From an uncultured Ruminiclostridium sp. (GTDB lineage: Bacteria; Bacillota; Clostridia; Oscillospirales; Ruminococcaceae): a DNA stretch of 64,000 bases. The notes under the pieces were generated by a model, which saw nothing but the letters and a program-made list of their open reading frames with translations, was not told the DNA's origin and ran no database searches. Positions 41,901 through 51,476 of the stretch are shown one piece after another; within the stretch, counting starts at the first letter, position 1; each line of letters starts with the position of its first letter. Where the stretch lies: NCBI GenBank assembly GCA_947627695.1, contig CANQXF010000002.1, positions 62,001 through 126,000 of the forward strand, given 5' to 3'. The position numbers were made by a program, and so were the translations under genes.

Positions 41901-44450
41901 TCAGAAATTTTTCCTGATCGTCAGAACGTTCTGACCGTCTTTGTACTCGTAAGTCACCTTGTCCATCGTCTTTTTCACCATAAAGATTCCAAGTCCTCCA
42001 ATCGGACGATCTTCGGCGGAGAGGGTGACGTCTGGGTCGGGTTTGGCAAGAGGATCGTATGGCTTGCCGTGGTCAATGAAGGTGACGCACGCCGCCGCGG
42101 GCGCTTCTTTCATACTTACCCGCACCGTTGCCGAGCCTATGACATCGTCATAGGCGTAACGGGCAATATTGCCGAAAAGCTCATCGACTGCAACGCTGAA
42201 CAGCGTTCTTGTCTTGATCGGACAGCCCAGCGCCTCCAGCCGTTCCTCCACAAAGGCTGTGACTTGAGGGATATTTTCGGTCGCCGCCGTTATGGTCAGT
42301 TCATTTGGAGCAGAAAGTTTTTTCTTAAATTCCAAAGAGAGCATAGTGATGTCGTCAAATTGTGGAGATGAGCCGACAAAGGAGTCAATATCCGCTTTTA
42401 CCGCAGGGATCAGCGCATTGGGCGCGGCGTCGGCATTTCGGTTCAAAACGGCCGCAAGCCGCTGCATGCCGTAAAGCTCGTTTTCTGCATTTGTGGCCTC
42501 AGTCACGCCGTCTGTATATTGGAATAGCTTATCGCCGGGCTGCAGCATAACGCTTCCCATTTTGTAGCGGGTGTTTTCCATACCGGCAAGCACAAAACCG
42601 GTGCGGATCTTGTACGGCTCATACTGTCCGCCCGCATGGTAGATAAAGGGCGTTTCATGCCCCGCGTTGACAAAGCGCAATTCACCCGTTTCAAGATCCA
42701 GCACGCCCTCAAAGGCGGTGATGAACATTTCCTCGGCGTTCCCTTCGCAGAGAAGCCTATTTACTTCCATAAACACTTCCCCCAGATCCTTTCCCGGGGT
42801 AGTGTGATCTTTTATCAGAGTCTTGCCTATGACCATAAAGAGCGCCGCAGGCACGCCTTTGCCTGACACGTCCGCGACTACTACGGCAAGATGTGTGTCG
42901 TCCACCAGGAAAAAGTCGTAAAAATCGCCTCCCACCTCTTTGGCGGGATCCATAGAGGCGAAAACGTCAAATTCTTCTCGATTAGGGAATGGCGGGAAGA
43001 TACAGGGCAGCATTGACGCCTGAATATGCGTGGCGACGTCAAGCTCCGCACCGATACGCTCTTTTTCCGCCGTCATAGCCGTCAGATCGCGAATGTAGTG
43101 GTCGAGCGCACCTGCCATGGCATTAAAAGCCGCGGCCAGATCTCCAATCTCGTCATTTCGGTGAACCGTCGCCTGACGGGTTATCTCGCCGCCGCTGATG
43201 TGTTCCACGTCTTCGCGCAGTTCAAGAAGCGGTCCTGTGAGCCTGCGGGAGAATGAGCCGCTAAGCAGGACTACGACCCCCACAATGATCGCAAAAACCG
43301 CAAGGGAGATAAGCCCTGTCTGCAGTATGCTTTTGTCTATGGTATCAGCCGTGCCGTCGGTGCGCGCCGCGATATTTTCACGGATATTTTCCGCAGGCTC
43401 GGTCACCATATCCGCAGGCATATGAACCACCAGCGTCCAGTCAGCGGCGGAAATTGGCGCGTAAGCATAATAAATGTCGTCCGAAACGGTCGTCACTCCG
43501 TTCTGACCGCTTAGAATGCTGTCCGCCGCCTCATGAGCAGGGCAGTCGGGATCGCTGACTTTTTGAAACGTCCCGTCGTACTCCATATTCGGAGAGACGA
43601 TGATATCCCCCGTTTTATCCACGAGAAAGCCGTAGGAGCCCGAGCCGAAATCTATGTCCAGCACCGTTTTGCTCAAGTCCGCCACCATCATATCAAGGGC
43701 TATAACGCCTGCAAAACGATCAGCTTCGTCATAGACGGGGGCGGCGCAGGTGAGCATAAGACCGCGCCCAAAGGTGTCCATATAAGGCGTTGTAAAAATT
43801 ACGCCGTCCGTCTCTTTGGCTGACTTATACCAGTAGGCGGTCGTGTAATCCCAAAATTCAGGGGCAAGGTCGGCTCGCTCGTCGTAGTTCAACATCAGCC
43901 CGTTTTCCGTACAAAGATAAATGGAGGCGATGTTGCCCGCATTCTCCTGCATAACAGGCTCCCAAAGATCAACAAGATTAGCCAGAAGACCTGCCTGTGC
44001 GGCAGCGTCCTCTCGGCTTACCTCTTCGTTTTGCAGGATAAGCTGCATAGTGTAGGTATTGACGTTCGCCGCATCGGGCGGAAGGACCTCCTTGGGCAGG
44101 TAAGCGTCAGGCTCTTCGTAGATCCGATGGGCATAAAAGGCAGAATTGCGCACGTACCCTGCAAAGCGCTCCAGCTTTTCGTCCACCACGGAGGCTTCGC
44201 TCTGCGCGCCTTTGTACAGATTTTGCTCCATTTGATTTAGCAGAGCCTCACTGCCGACCGCCGCCGCATTGTCGCCCAGATTGTGATTATCCCGCTGTAC
44301 TGTGTCCCGCAGCGTGAGCAGACACCCCGTCCACAAAATACCCGTCAAAAGCAGTGCAGCCACACATAACAGAAGAACCATTCGCTGTACCTGACGGCGA
44401 ATGGGTCTGCGCTTTTTATTTTTATCTTTTTCCATAGACGTATCCGTCAC
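41901..44450 (-). CDS. Membrane SpoIIE-type PP2C phosphatase with sensor and RsbW-like kinase domain
   Basis: The 849-residue protein has a membrane helix (about 28-48), an extracellular double-Cache-like sensor (about 60-370), a second helix (about 373-395) and a HAMP domain. A SpoIIE/PP2C domain follows at about 475-690, with VVVADVSGKGVPAALFM, FVNAGHETPF, QYTDGVTEA and FDDITML as metal-binding motifs. The last 130 residues form a GHKL ATPase domain with VAVDELFGNIARYAY (N box) and IGGLGIFMVKKTMD (G box), like RsbW. One chain thus has both phosphatase and kinase-type domains acting on an antagonist. It starts with GTG overlapping the STAS stop. The ligand is unknown. Confidence 0.9.
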   Translation of the reverse strand: MTDTSMEKDKNKKRRPIRRQVQRMVLLLCVAALLLTGILWTGCLLTLRDTVQRDNHNLGDNAAAVGSEALLNQMEQNLYKGAQSEASVVDEKLERFAGYVRNSAFYAHRIYEEPDAYLPKEVLPPDAANVNTYTMQLILQNEEVSREDAAAQAGLLANLVDLWEPVMQENAGNIASIYLCTENGLMLNYDERADLAPEFWDYTTAYWYKSAKETDGVIFTTPYMDTFGRGLMLTCAAPVYDEADRFAGVIALDMMVADLSKTVLDIDFGSGSYGFLVDKTGDIIVSPNMEYDGTFQKVSDPDCPAHEAADSILSGQNGVTTVSDDIYYAYAPISAADWTLVVHMPADMVTEPAENIRENIAARTDGTADTIDKSILQTGLISLAVFAIIVGVVVLLSGSFSRRLTGPLLELREDVEHISGGEITRQATVHRNDEIGDLAAAFNAMAGALDHYIRDLTAMTAEKERIGAELDVATHIQASMLPCIFPPFPNREEFDVFASMDPAKEVGGDFYDFFLVDDTHLAVVVADVSGKGVPAALFMVIGKTLIKDHTTPGKDLGEVFMEVNRLLCEGNAEEMFITAFEGVLDLETGELRFVNAGHETPFIYHAGGQYEPYKIRTGFVLAGMENTRYKMGSVMLQPGDKLFQYTDGVTEATNAENELYGMQRLAAVLNRNADAAPNALIPAVKADIDSFVGSSPQFDDITMLSLEFKKKLSAPNELTITAATENIPQVTAFVEERLEALGCPIKTRTLFSVAVDELFGNIARYAYDDVIGSATVRVSMKEAPAAACVTFIDHGKPYDPLAKPDPDVTLSAEDRPIGGLGIFMVKKTMDKVTYEYKDGQNVLTIRKNF

Positions 44451-44743
44451 ACAATGGTCAGAATGTCTACAAAGCCGGTCACTTCAAAAATTTCCGTGAT
44501 AGTTTCGTTCACATTGTGAATTTCCATCGTGCCCTGCTTATTCATAATTTTCTGTGCGGCGAGAAGCACACGAAGTCCCGCCGAAGAGAGATATTCAAGT
44601 TCGGCAAAGTCAAGGACAAGCTCCGTAACGCCGTCGAGGGACTCCTTCAGCTCCGCCTCCAGCTGAGGCGCTGTCGTAGTGTCAAGGCGTCCCGAGAGCG
44701 CAAGGACAAGGTGGCTGTCTTCTTTAGTTTTGTTGATAGTCAT
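44447..44743 (-). CDS. STAS-domain anti-sigma factor antagonist
   Basis: The 98-residue protein is an RsbV/SpoIIAA-like STAS domain with the phosphorylatable Ser in DFAELEYLSSAGLRVLLAAQ near residue 57. When dephosphorylated it binds an anti-sigma kinase. AAGGAGGAAAAAATA precedes the ATG. It is translationally coupled to the phosphatase-kinase gene downstream, so the two form a partner switch. No sigma factor gene lies next to it, so the output may be something other than sigma release. Confidence 0.92.
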   Translation of the reverse strand: MTINKTKEDSHLVLALSGRLDTTTAPQLEAELKESLDGVTELVLDFAELEYLSSAGLRVLLAAQKIMNKQGTMEIHNVNETITEIFEVTGFVDILTIV

Positions 44744-44763
44744 TATTTTTTCCTCCTTCGTGT

Positions 44764-46062
44764 TTATTCCTCCGGTTCGTCCGGCAGGCGCATTTTGGGT
44801 ACGTGAATGTCAAAGGGACCGTTGACAGTGCAGTAAATTCCCTCTGACTCCAGAAGATCTACAAACGCTTTGAAATATGTATCGTCTTCAAACTCCTGCA
44901 TAAAGCAGTAGTCAAAATAACCGTTGCAGGTGTTTATCTCTATGCAGATACCGCTTCCGTCCGTCGTGACGGAACAGTGGACCGATTCGATCATATTCGC
45001 CATAGAACCCCAGTCGGTCCTACCAACGTAGCTTACCTTGTAGCTTACGGGCGCTGAGGCGGGAAGATTGCCTATGCCTGTTCTGGCGCCAGTAACGATC
45101 GGGCGAAGCAGATCAAACCGTTCCTTCAGCGTCAGCGGTTCCAGTTGCTTTTCAAGCTCTGCCTGCTTTTTCACCACATTCCACACCGTTTCCGGCTGGC
45201 TTTGGAGCATGACCATACCGCGGCTGCAAATTGCCAGACGCTCCATATCCGCCCCTTTCAGACGGGGAGGATAGGCAAGCTCGATGAGCTTTACCATACT
45301 CTGATGAGCAAGCGGCTTGCGCAGTACGTCGCGAATGTTGTGCGCCATACCGCACACTATGGGCTCGGTCATATCGGGGTGCAGGGTATGCAGGGTCTTT
45401 GCCATAAACGCCGAGGTGATGGTGGCGGGACTGCCGTCCTGTGTGCGGGTGTATTTCATAAAGGAGGTTTCGCCTATGCGGATATGCCAGCAGCGCTGTT
45501 TTCCCACGCCTGTGTGATCGGTGATACAAAAGGCGTTTTCCCACTTGGGAGCAGGCGGCGCGTCGGTCTCGGGAATTGTCTCGGGGAAGGGATCTTCAAA
45601 TTCTCCTTCAGGTATCTCCTCTCCTGCCAGTCGTATACCTGTGGGGTCAAGGGTTTTTCCCTCGGTTTCACAAAGATAATAATAAAGTACCGTTTTGATC
45701 CAGTTAAACGCTCCTGCTCCGTCGGTCAGAGCGTGAAAAGCGCCGAATACCACGCTGGTACGCTCATAGCTGACTCCCACCAGATGATAGTTGGACTGCG
45801 CCGTGTTGAGCTTGGCAGGCTCAGGTCCATTCACGATTGATACGGGCAGGGGATTGTCCTCCAATACCAGAGCCTCGCCCTGTACCTTCAGGCGCACGGC
45901 AAAATAGGGGTAGCGCGTCATTGCCTTGTCCAGAGCCCGCCGCAGAGCCTCAGGCTCCACCGGGTTTTTCAGCGTCACACGAACGCTGAACGCATTGGCA
46001 AAGCTACGGTTTGCACCGTAAAACATGGCAAGACTTATCGGCGCTAATTTCGTTACAGACAT
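44764..46062 (-). CDS. HxxxDG acyltransferase (condensation/alcohol acetyltransferase type)
   Basis: The 432-residue protein has the catalytic HxxxDG motif of condensation-superfamily acyltransferases (HALTDG, His110 and Asp114). It also has the usual N-terminal half-domain with PYFAVRLKVQGE and a later PVSYKVSYVGRTDWG region. Such enzymes move acyl groups onto alcohols or amines; the substrate is unknown. The ATG at 46062 is chosen because GGAGG and a purine run precede it. It lies 20 bases before the STAS gene, upstream in the same operon as the partner switch, so its activity or product may be linked to that signalling. Confidence 0.82.
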   Translation of the reverse strand: MSVTKLAPISLAMFYGANRSFANAFSVRVTLKNPVEPEALRRALDKAMTRYPYFAVRLKVQGEALVLEDNPLPVSIVNGPEPAKLNTAQSNYHLVGVSYERTSVVFGAFHALTDGAGAFNWIKTVLYYYLCETEGKTLDPTGIRLAGEEIPEGEFEDPFPETIPETDAPPAPKWENAFCITDHTGVGKQRCWHIRIGETSFMKYTRTQDGSPATITSAFMAKTLHTLHPDMTEPIVCGMAHNIRDVLRKPLAHQSMVKLIELAYPPRLKGADMERLAICSRGMVMLQSQPETVWNVVKKQAELEKQLEPLTLKERFDLLRPIVTGARTGIGNLPASAPVSYKVSYVGRTDWGSMANMIESVHCSVTTDGSGICIEINTCNGYFDYCFMQEFEDDTYFKAFVDLLESEGIYCTVNGPFDIHVPKMRLPDEPEE

Positions 46063-46263
46063 TTCTTTTCCATATCCTCCATTGTATTTCAGTTGACTTT
46101 CCGCCGCCCGTCGCAGGGTCGGGAAAGCAAGCATTGACTTGGTTACAGTATAAAACAAAACGTAAAAAATGTCAAGAGGATATACTTTGGCTGACGAATT
46201 TCACCGCACGCTTACATCATGTTCTATCCCAAATTTTTCCACTAACAAACTGCTGCCCTCATA

Positions 46264-46292
46264 AAAAATCCCCTCAAACCGAGGGGATTTTT
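46264..46292. terminator. Terminator next to the CE2 esterase gene
   Basis: AAAAATCCCCTC pairs with GAGGGGATTTTT around a five-base loop. It lies downstream of the leftward esterase (stop at 46368) and can also act for rightward transcripts. Confidence 0.9.
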
Positions 46293-46367
46293 CATAGACT
46301 AAAACTCTTTGCGCCACTGCGCTTATTATTTCAAATATTAAATCACATAGAATATTTTCAGCGCAGC

Positions 46368-47567
46368 TCACCAGCCCATTATACCCTTTATTTCTCCCAC
46401 CAGTTTATCCGAAACCTTTTCGTGAGTCTTTTCGGTGGGGTGCCAGTCTGCCGCCAGCCCGTCGCGCTGATCCTGCTGATCCAGCTTGAGGTAATGCACG
46501 TTCTTGTCCCCCGTTTCCTCGCTGTAAGCGTTTACCGCCGCTTCAAGATACGGGCAGAGCCCCTGCCCCATAACTCCCAGCGCGGCAATTATAACTGCGT
46601 TTGGATTATTTTCACGAACCACCTTCAGAAAATCAACATAAGCGTTCTGATACTCCTCGCAGCGCTCTTTTATGTTCTTGCAGTAGCTGTCGTCGTTGGT
46701 GCCCAGATTTATCACGACAACGTCAGGCTGACGCCTGCTGAAATCCCAGTCGATATCAGAAGGTACGAACTCGGGATTACTGCTCCAGGTGTAGCCCAGC
46801 TTGGTGTAATATTTAGGCACCTGCTGTTGTTCCACCTTGTTTTCCCCGTCGCTGTAGCCTGAAATTATGCCGTATCCGCTGAAAGAAACCATACTGTAAT
46901 CAACGCCCAGCTTTTCCGCCGTCTTGTAAGCGTACGCCTTTGTGAAATCCTCGGTCTTGGTGGAGAAGTGATGATTTTTGTCCTCGTCTTCCACTCCGTA
47001 GCCGCAGGTTATTGAGTCGCCCACGAATTCTATCAGCTTTTCCTTGTCCTCAAGGGGCTTCAGGTCCTTGCCCTTTATGCTGATATCTGTTATTGCATAG
47101 GTGGAGTGAGGAGCCTCGGACAGCTTTACTATCTTCACCTCCACCGTCTCCTCGCTTTCGCTTTTGAACACCTCATAAGTTTCGGTGGAATGGTCTATCA
47201 TATCATCGATAACTCTCTCGCCGTTGACATATATGCCTATTCTTGCGTGAGCGTCAGCGCTGCCCGAATTTGAGCTTGCGCTGTCCCCCTGTATGGTGAC
47301 GGAGCATTCCGTTCCCGTAAAGGAAAATCCCACGCCTGTACCCGACAGGGCGCAGAATATTTTTCCCTCGTCATAATAGGTGCGGCCCAGCTCCTTGAAA
47401 TTTTCTTCTTTAAGCTCCACAGATGTCATTGTTGTTTCCTCTCCTTGTGTATTTTCCTCTGAGCCTGACTGCTCGCCGCCGTTTTCCTCCGTGCTGTCAG
47501 AGCAGGCGGCGGAAGTCATAAGCATACACCCCGCCAGAATAACGGCAAAAACTCTTTTTATCTCCAT
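46368..47567 (-). CDS. CE2-type SGNH acetylesterase lipoprotein
   Basis: The 399-residue protein has a lipobox (TSAAC near residue 22), an acidic linker and an N-terminal jelly-roll domain (about 55-165). Its SGNH hydrolase domain has the nucleophile in FVGDSITCGYG, the oxyanion Asn in NLGTNDDSY, and the catalytic His in DWHPTEKTH. The two-domain layout is that of carbohydrate esterase family 2, which removes acetyl groups from xylan or mannan. It would support the cellulases and the alpha-galactosidase. AAGGAGAAAATTCA precedes the ATG. Confidence 0.9.
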   Translation of the reverse strand: MEIKRVFAVILAGCMLMTSAACSDSTEENGGEQSGSEENTQGEETTMTSVELKEENFKELGRTYYDEGKIFCALSGTGVGFSFTGTECSVTIQGDSASSNSGSADAHARIGIYVNGERVIDDMIDHSTETYEVFKSESEETVEVKIVKLSEAPHSTYAITDISIKGKDLKPLEDKEKLIEFVGDSITCGYGVEDEDKNHHFSTKTEDFTKAYAYKTAEKLGVDYSMVSFSGYGIISGYSDGENKVEQQQVPKYYTKLGYTWSSNPEFVPSDIDWDFSRRQPDVVVINLGTNDDSYCKNIKERCEEYQNAYVDFLKVVRENNPNAVIIAALGVMGQGLCPYLEAAVNAYSEETGDKNVHYLKLDQQDQRDGLAADWHPTEKTHEKVSDKLVGEIKGIMGW

Positions 47568-47594
47568 TGAATTTTCTCCTTTTCTATTTTATTA

Positions 47595-48656
47595 TCAGTC
47601 TGCATAAACAGACGTTATTCCAAGATATTCCTCTAAAGTCAGCCCGCTGTCGCAAACCGTCTGCGCCAGCTCCTCCCCGAGATAGCGGACGTGCCACGGC
47701 TCATACATATAGCCCGTCACCTCTTCCTTACCCTTTGGATAGCGGATTATGAAGCCGTACCGCTGGCAGTTTGCGGCGAGCCATTTTCCCTCTGCGGTAT
47801 TCTCAAAGGACTGCTCCAGCGAGTTAAGGTCAAAGGCATATCCCGTCTGATGCTCCGAATGTCCCGGACGGGCGGAATATCTGTCCGCCGCCGCTTTGCC
47901 GTCCTGAGCGCAGTAGTTATTGTACAGATTTGTCTGGAGCTCGTAAGAGCGAAAGCCCGATATTATGTACAGATTTATCCCCTCTGCGGCGGCTTCATAC
48001 TGCATTTTGTAAAAAGCGGCGAGAGCGTCAGGCTGAACTCCGGGTGCAAAGTCTGCGGGCAGGGAATAGGTCTTGTTGGCTATCATTATCCCGTTTACAT
48101 AAGTCACGCCGTTCACCTGCGTTATCCCCTCAGGCAGCGGCTCGGTGGTGGTAGTGACCGTTTCCTCTCCGCTGAGATAATCCTTGTGTATGAAATTCCC
48201 GTCGTCCAGTTTGAAATAGTCCGTATCGGTGTACGCCACCACAGTAACAGCGTCGTTCAGCGCATACAGCGTTACCTTTTCGCTGCCCATTATCGCCTTT
48301 TTCCTGCTGTAAACCCCATTCGTGTTGACGTACATCACCGTGCTTTCCATAGGCGTTTCCGTCCAGACCTCCTCCGGAGCGTCAGTGGAGGGAACTGTGA
48401 CAGGCTCCTCCGTGCTTGTAACGTCGGCAGGCTCCGACACGTCGGTGCTCTCAGGCGTTGTCACATCTTCCGAACTTGCCGAGCTCTCAGCGCTTTCCGA
48501 GCTTTCGGATTCGGGAGATTTGTTTCCCACCGTCTGCTGTGTAAGGGGGAACCCGTCGGTAACCACAGCGTTATGACTTGCCCCGCTGCAGCCCGATAAC
48601 AGCAAAGAAAACGCTGACAGCACGGCCGCGGCGGAAACAAAATATTCTTTTTTCAT
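47595..48656 (-). CDS. VanY-family D-Ala-D-Ala carboxypeptidase lipoprotein with SH3-like module
   Basis: The 353-residue protein has a lipobox (LLLSGC), a Ser/Thr/Glu stalk and an SH3-like module at about 98-168. The C-terminal VanY peptidase domain has zinc ligands in SEHQTGYAFD and EPWHVRY. It trims D-Ala from peptidoglycan stems at the cell surface. The module (VMYVNTNGVYSRKKAIMGSE and TDTDYFKLDDGNFIHKDYL) closely matches that of the CAP protein at 48792, although their catalytic domains are unrelated. GAAAGGGATATTGAA precedes the ATG. Confidence 0.92.
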   Translation of the reverse strand: MKKEYFVSAAAVLSAFSLLLSGCSGASHNAVVTDGFPLTQQTVGNKSPESESSESAESSASSEDVTTPESTDVSEPADVTSTEEPVTVPSTDAPEEVWTETPMESTVMYVNTNGVYSRKKAIMGSEKVTLYALNDAVTVVAYTDTDYFKLDDGNFIHKDYLSGEETVTTTTEPLPEGITQVNGVTYVNGIMIANKTYSLPADFAPGVQPDALAAFYKMQYEAAAEGINLYIISGFRSYELQTNLYNNYCAQDGKAAADRYSARPGHSEHQTGYAFDLNSLEQSFENTAEGKWLAANCQRYGFIIRYPKGKEEVTGYMYEPWHVRYLGEELAQTVCDSGLTLEEYLGITSVYAD

Positions 48657-48748
48657 TTCAATATCCCTTTCGTATACAATATTCCTTGCAGTATACGTTA
48701 TGATATAATTTTATACTTTTTGATGAGATTTGTCAATAGATAAGAAAA

Positions 48749-48769
48749 GAGCCTTGAAGGACAAGGCTC
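48749..48769 (-). terminator. Terminator of the CAP lipoprotein gene
   Basis: Read leftwards, GAGCCTTG pairs with CAAGGCTC around a five-base loop and runs into TTTTCTT. Confidence 0.8.
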
Positions 48770-48791
48770 TCAATCCTATATTTTATTTTGA

Positions 48792-49814
48792 TTATGTTAT
48801 ATCTATCATAGCCCAATATACCCATACAAAAGCCCCTGCATCTTCGTCATACATAACGCCAACTGCCATTTGGTTAGGAGAGTCGTATAACAAACTATCT
48901 CTATGTGCAGGGGAGTCTATCCACGATTGAACAGCTATTTGGGGTGTCATTTGTCCCCATGCCAAACATTCGCCTGTATTGCTCACGAGACCTTGACTGG
49001 CAAGTTCTCCAAACTCGTCCAAACTGTCCCAATACCCTAATTCAACAAGTAAGTCAACATCTGTTTCACCATTAGGACGGTCATGGGAAGGATAAATCAA
49101 TTGTTCTTCCGCCCTTATTCTTGTGGCTTGGTGCATTGTTTCATTCCATTCAAGCGCAGGCAGACCGTTTGCCACTCTAAATTCGTTTATTAACCTTGCG
49201 GCTTTCTTTTCGTATTCAAGTCTTAATTCTTCTGTGAATACGATTTCAGGCTTGTTATCAGTAACGGTCCAACTTTGAACGGGTGGTGTAGTGGTAGAAG
49301 CACTTGTAGTAGTGGTGGAAACAGTCACTTTTCCAAGGCTCAGATAATCCTTGTGGATATACGTCCCGTCAGTCAGTTTGTAATAGTCGGTGTCGGTCAG
49401 AGCGACAACGGTAACGGCGGTGTTCAGAGCGTACTGCTTAACGGCTGTGCTGCCTTGTAATGCCTTTTTTCTGCTGTAAATGCCGTTCGTGTTGACGTAC
49501 ATCGTAGTTTTATTGATTGCGTTTTCCGTCCACTCAGGAACAGGCTCACTTTCAGTTACAGGCGTAGTAACGACCTTTTCTGTGGTCGTAGTTTCTGCCG
49601 TTGTGGTAGTTGTTGTCGTACTGTCAGTGTCGCTCTCGCTTGTGGTGTTGCTGACTTTTGTCGTTTCTGTTGTATTCGTCTCAGGCTCCTGCGTTTCTTC
49701 AGAAACCGTAATTTCTTCCGTTCGGTTTACCTCCTCCGACGAGCTGCACCCCGTCAGCAGGAGAGAAACGGCGATACAAAGCGATATCCCTTTTCTTCCG
49801 ATATTTTTCTTCAT
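48792..49814 (-). CDS. CAP/SCP-domain lipoprotein with SH3-like module
   Basis: The 340-residue protein has a lipobox (LLLTGC), a very Thr-rich stalk (TTTTTTAETTTTE) and an SH3-like module at about 96-166. A CAP domain covers about 200-340, with RLINEFRVANGLPALEWN, NTGECLAWGQ and SWIDSPAHRDSLL. CAP proteins in Firmicutes are secreted, and their activity is often unclear. The SH3-like module is nearly that of the neighbouring VanY protein and probably binds the cell wall. GAAAGGACGCCGA precedes the ATG. Confidence 0.9.
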   Translation of the reverse strand: MKKNIGRKGISLCIAVSLLLTGCSSSEEVNRTEEITVSEETQEPETNTTETTKVSNTTSESDTDSTTTTTTTAETTTTEKVVTTPVTESEPVPEWTENAINKTTMYVNTNGIYSRKKALQGSTAVKQYALNTAVTVVALTDTDYYKLTDGTYIHKDYLSLGKVTVSTTTTSASTTTPPVQSWTVTDNKPEIVFTEELRLEYEKKAARLINEFRVANGLPALEWNETMHQATRIRAEEQLIYPSHDRPNGETDVDLLVELGYWDSLDEFGELASQGLVSNTGECLAWGQMTPQIAVQSWIDSPAHRDSLLYDSPNQMAVGVMYDEDAGAFVWVYWAMIDIT

Positions 49815-49834
49815 TCGGCGTCCTTTCTCCGCTT

Positions 49835-51334
49835 TCAGCTTGTACTTGCCGCCTGCTTACCCACTATCAGCTTCCACTTTCCCGAATGATACCTCAGTCC
49901 CATAAGCACCGTCCTCATACACTGATCTGCCACCAGCGCTATCCACGCTCCCCACAGTCCCAGCTGGAACCAGTTTATCAGCGCGATACATATAAGCGTC
50001 CTCACTCCCAGCACAGTCACCGCAGTCACCACGGCGGTGTAGCGGGTATCTCCCGCACCTCTCAGTCCGCCCGCCACAATAAACTGGTCCGACTGGAAGG
50101 GCTGACTTGCGGAAAGCAGGATAAGTATGGGCGCACCCAAAGAAATTACCTCAGGGTCATTTTTGAAAATGCCGATTATCTCTTCATTGAACAGTATCAT
50201 CAATCCCATAAGCACGAATGAGCAGGCGATACCCAGATTTCTCGTCATTCGCATATACACCTCCGACATATCGTACCGTCCTTTTCCGATAGACTGTCCG
50301 ATAAGCGTGGTGGCGGAGCTTGCAAACGCCTGCCCTACCATAAAGGTCATAGCCTGAATATTCATACAAACCTGATGCGTTGCGTATACCGTATCTCCCA
50401 GCCCCGTCACCTGCAAGGTATAAATGATTATTCCCGCACGCATAAAAAGCTGTTCCAGCATTGAGGGAACGCCAATGCTCACCACCTTGCCCATAAGGAT
50501 CTTGTCAAACTTGAATTTCTCCTTGAAATCTATGTAGATATAATGCTTTTTGCTGAAGGACACCCACATCGCTATGAAAAACGCCGTTGTCTGACCGATT
50601 ATGGTAGCCCATGACGCGCCTGCCACGCCCATTTTCGGCACGCCGAAATGCCCGTATATCATAACGTAATTGAAGCCTAAATTTATAACGTTGGCTATCG
50701 TGTTGTATATCATCGGCGTGGTGGTATCGCCTATACCTCTTAGCGCCGCCGTAACGGTTATCCCCATACAAAGCGGGATAAAGCCGTAAAGCTGTATATT
50801 CAGATAGTCTATGCCGAGAGACAGTGTTTCCTCGCTTATTCCCGAGCCGCCCATAAAGCGGATAAGCTGTTCGCTGAACAGCAGTCCCACTGCCATAAAT
50901 ACCGCCGATAATACCAGATTGAGCAGCATAGCGTGCTTGAACACAAGATTTGCCTTTTCTCTGTTCTGTTGCCCTCTGAAACGGGCTATCATAGCGGTCG
51001 CGCCCACGTTCAGCGCCTGCACCATTGTCATCAGCAGGAATTTCGGCTGTGCCGCCAGTCCCACTGCGGCAAGGGCGAGGATACCCTCCTGCCCCGGCAG
51101 ATTTCCCACCATCACCTGATCTGCCATACTTGTAAGCTGAGTCAGCACCAGCTCCACAAGGCTGGGCCAGGCAATAAGCACCACGTCACGGTAAAGCCGT
51201 GACCTGCTTACGCCCTCGGGAATTTTTATCCTTCCCACCTTGCCCCTTGCCTCGGGGGAATTGACGTCACCGTAAGGCAGACTGTCCAAAGCCGTATAAA
51301 CTGTCTTTTCGTTCGTACTGTTTTCTCGTTTCAT
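49835..51334 (-). CDS. MATE-family efflux transporter
   Basis: The 499-residue protein has 12 membrane helices in two homologous halves. The first half begins with LIAWPSLVELVLTQLTSMADQVMVG and the second with IGVPSMLEQLFMRAGIIIYT, both MATE hallmarks. It exports drugs or metabolites using a Na+ or H+ gradient. The N-terminus carries a hydrophilic extension of about 45 residues. The ATG at 51334 is chosen because GGTGAG lies just before it; the TTG seven codons earlier lacks a site. Confidence 0.93.
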   Translation of the reverse strand: MKRENSTNEKTVYTALDSLPYGDVNSPEARGKVGRIKIPEGVSRSRLYRDVVLIAWPSLVELVLTQLTSMADQVMVGNLPGQEGILALAAVGLAAQPKFLLMTMVQALNVGATAMIARFRGQQNREKANLVFKHAMLLNLVLSAVFMAVGLLFSEQLIRFMGGSGISEETLSLGIDYLNIQLYGFIPLCMGITVTAALRGIGDTTTPMIYNTIANVINLGFNYVMIYGHFGVPKMGVAGASWATIIGQTTAFFIAMWVSFSKKHYIYIDFKEKFKFDKILMGKVVSIGVPSMLEQLFMRAGIIIYTLQVTGLGDTVYATHQVCMNIQAMTFMVGQAFASSATTLIGQSIGKGRYDMSEVYMRMTRNLGIACSFVLMGLMILFNEEIIGIFKNDPEVISLGAPILILLSASQPFQSDQFIVAGGLRGAGDTRYTAVVTAVTVLGVRTLICIALINWFQLGLWGAWIALVADQCMRTVLMGLRYHSGKWKLIVGKQAASTS

Positions 51335-51436
51335 ACACTCACCGTTTTCCTTCAAATTGTCAATTATCTATTCATTTATTATACAACTTTGTAAAAATTC
51401 TGTCAATATCGACAGCAAAACCCGTAAAGCAACAAA

Positions 51437-51461
51437 AAAGGACGGTTCAAAACCGTCCTTT
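51437..51461. terminator. Terminator of the GH5 gene
   Basis: AAAGGACGGTT (51437-51447) pairs with AACCGTCCTTT (51451-51461) around a three-base loop. It is placed after the leftward GH5 gene. Confidence 0.88.
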
Positions 51462-51476
51462 CATAATCATAATGTT

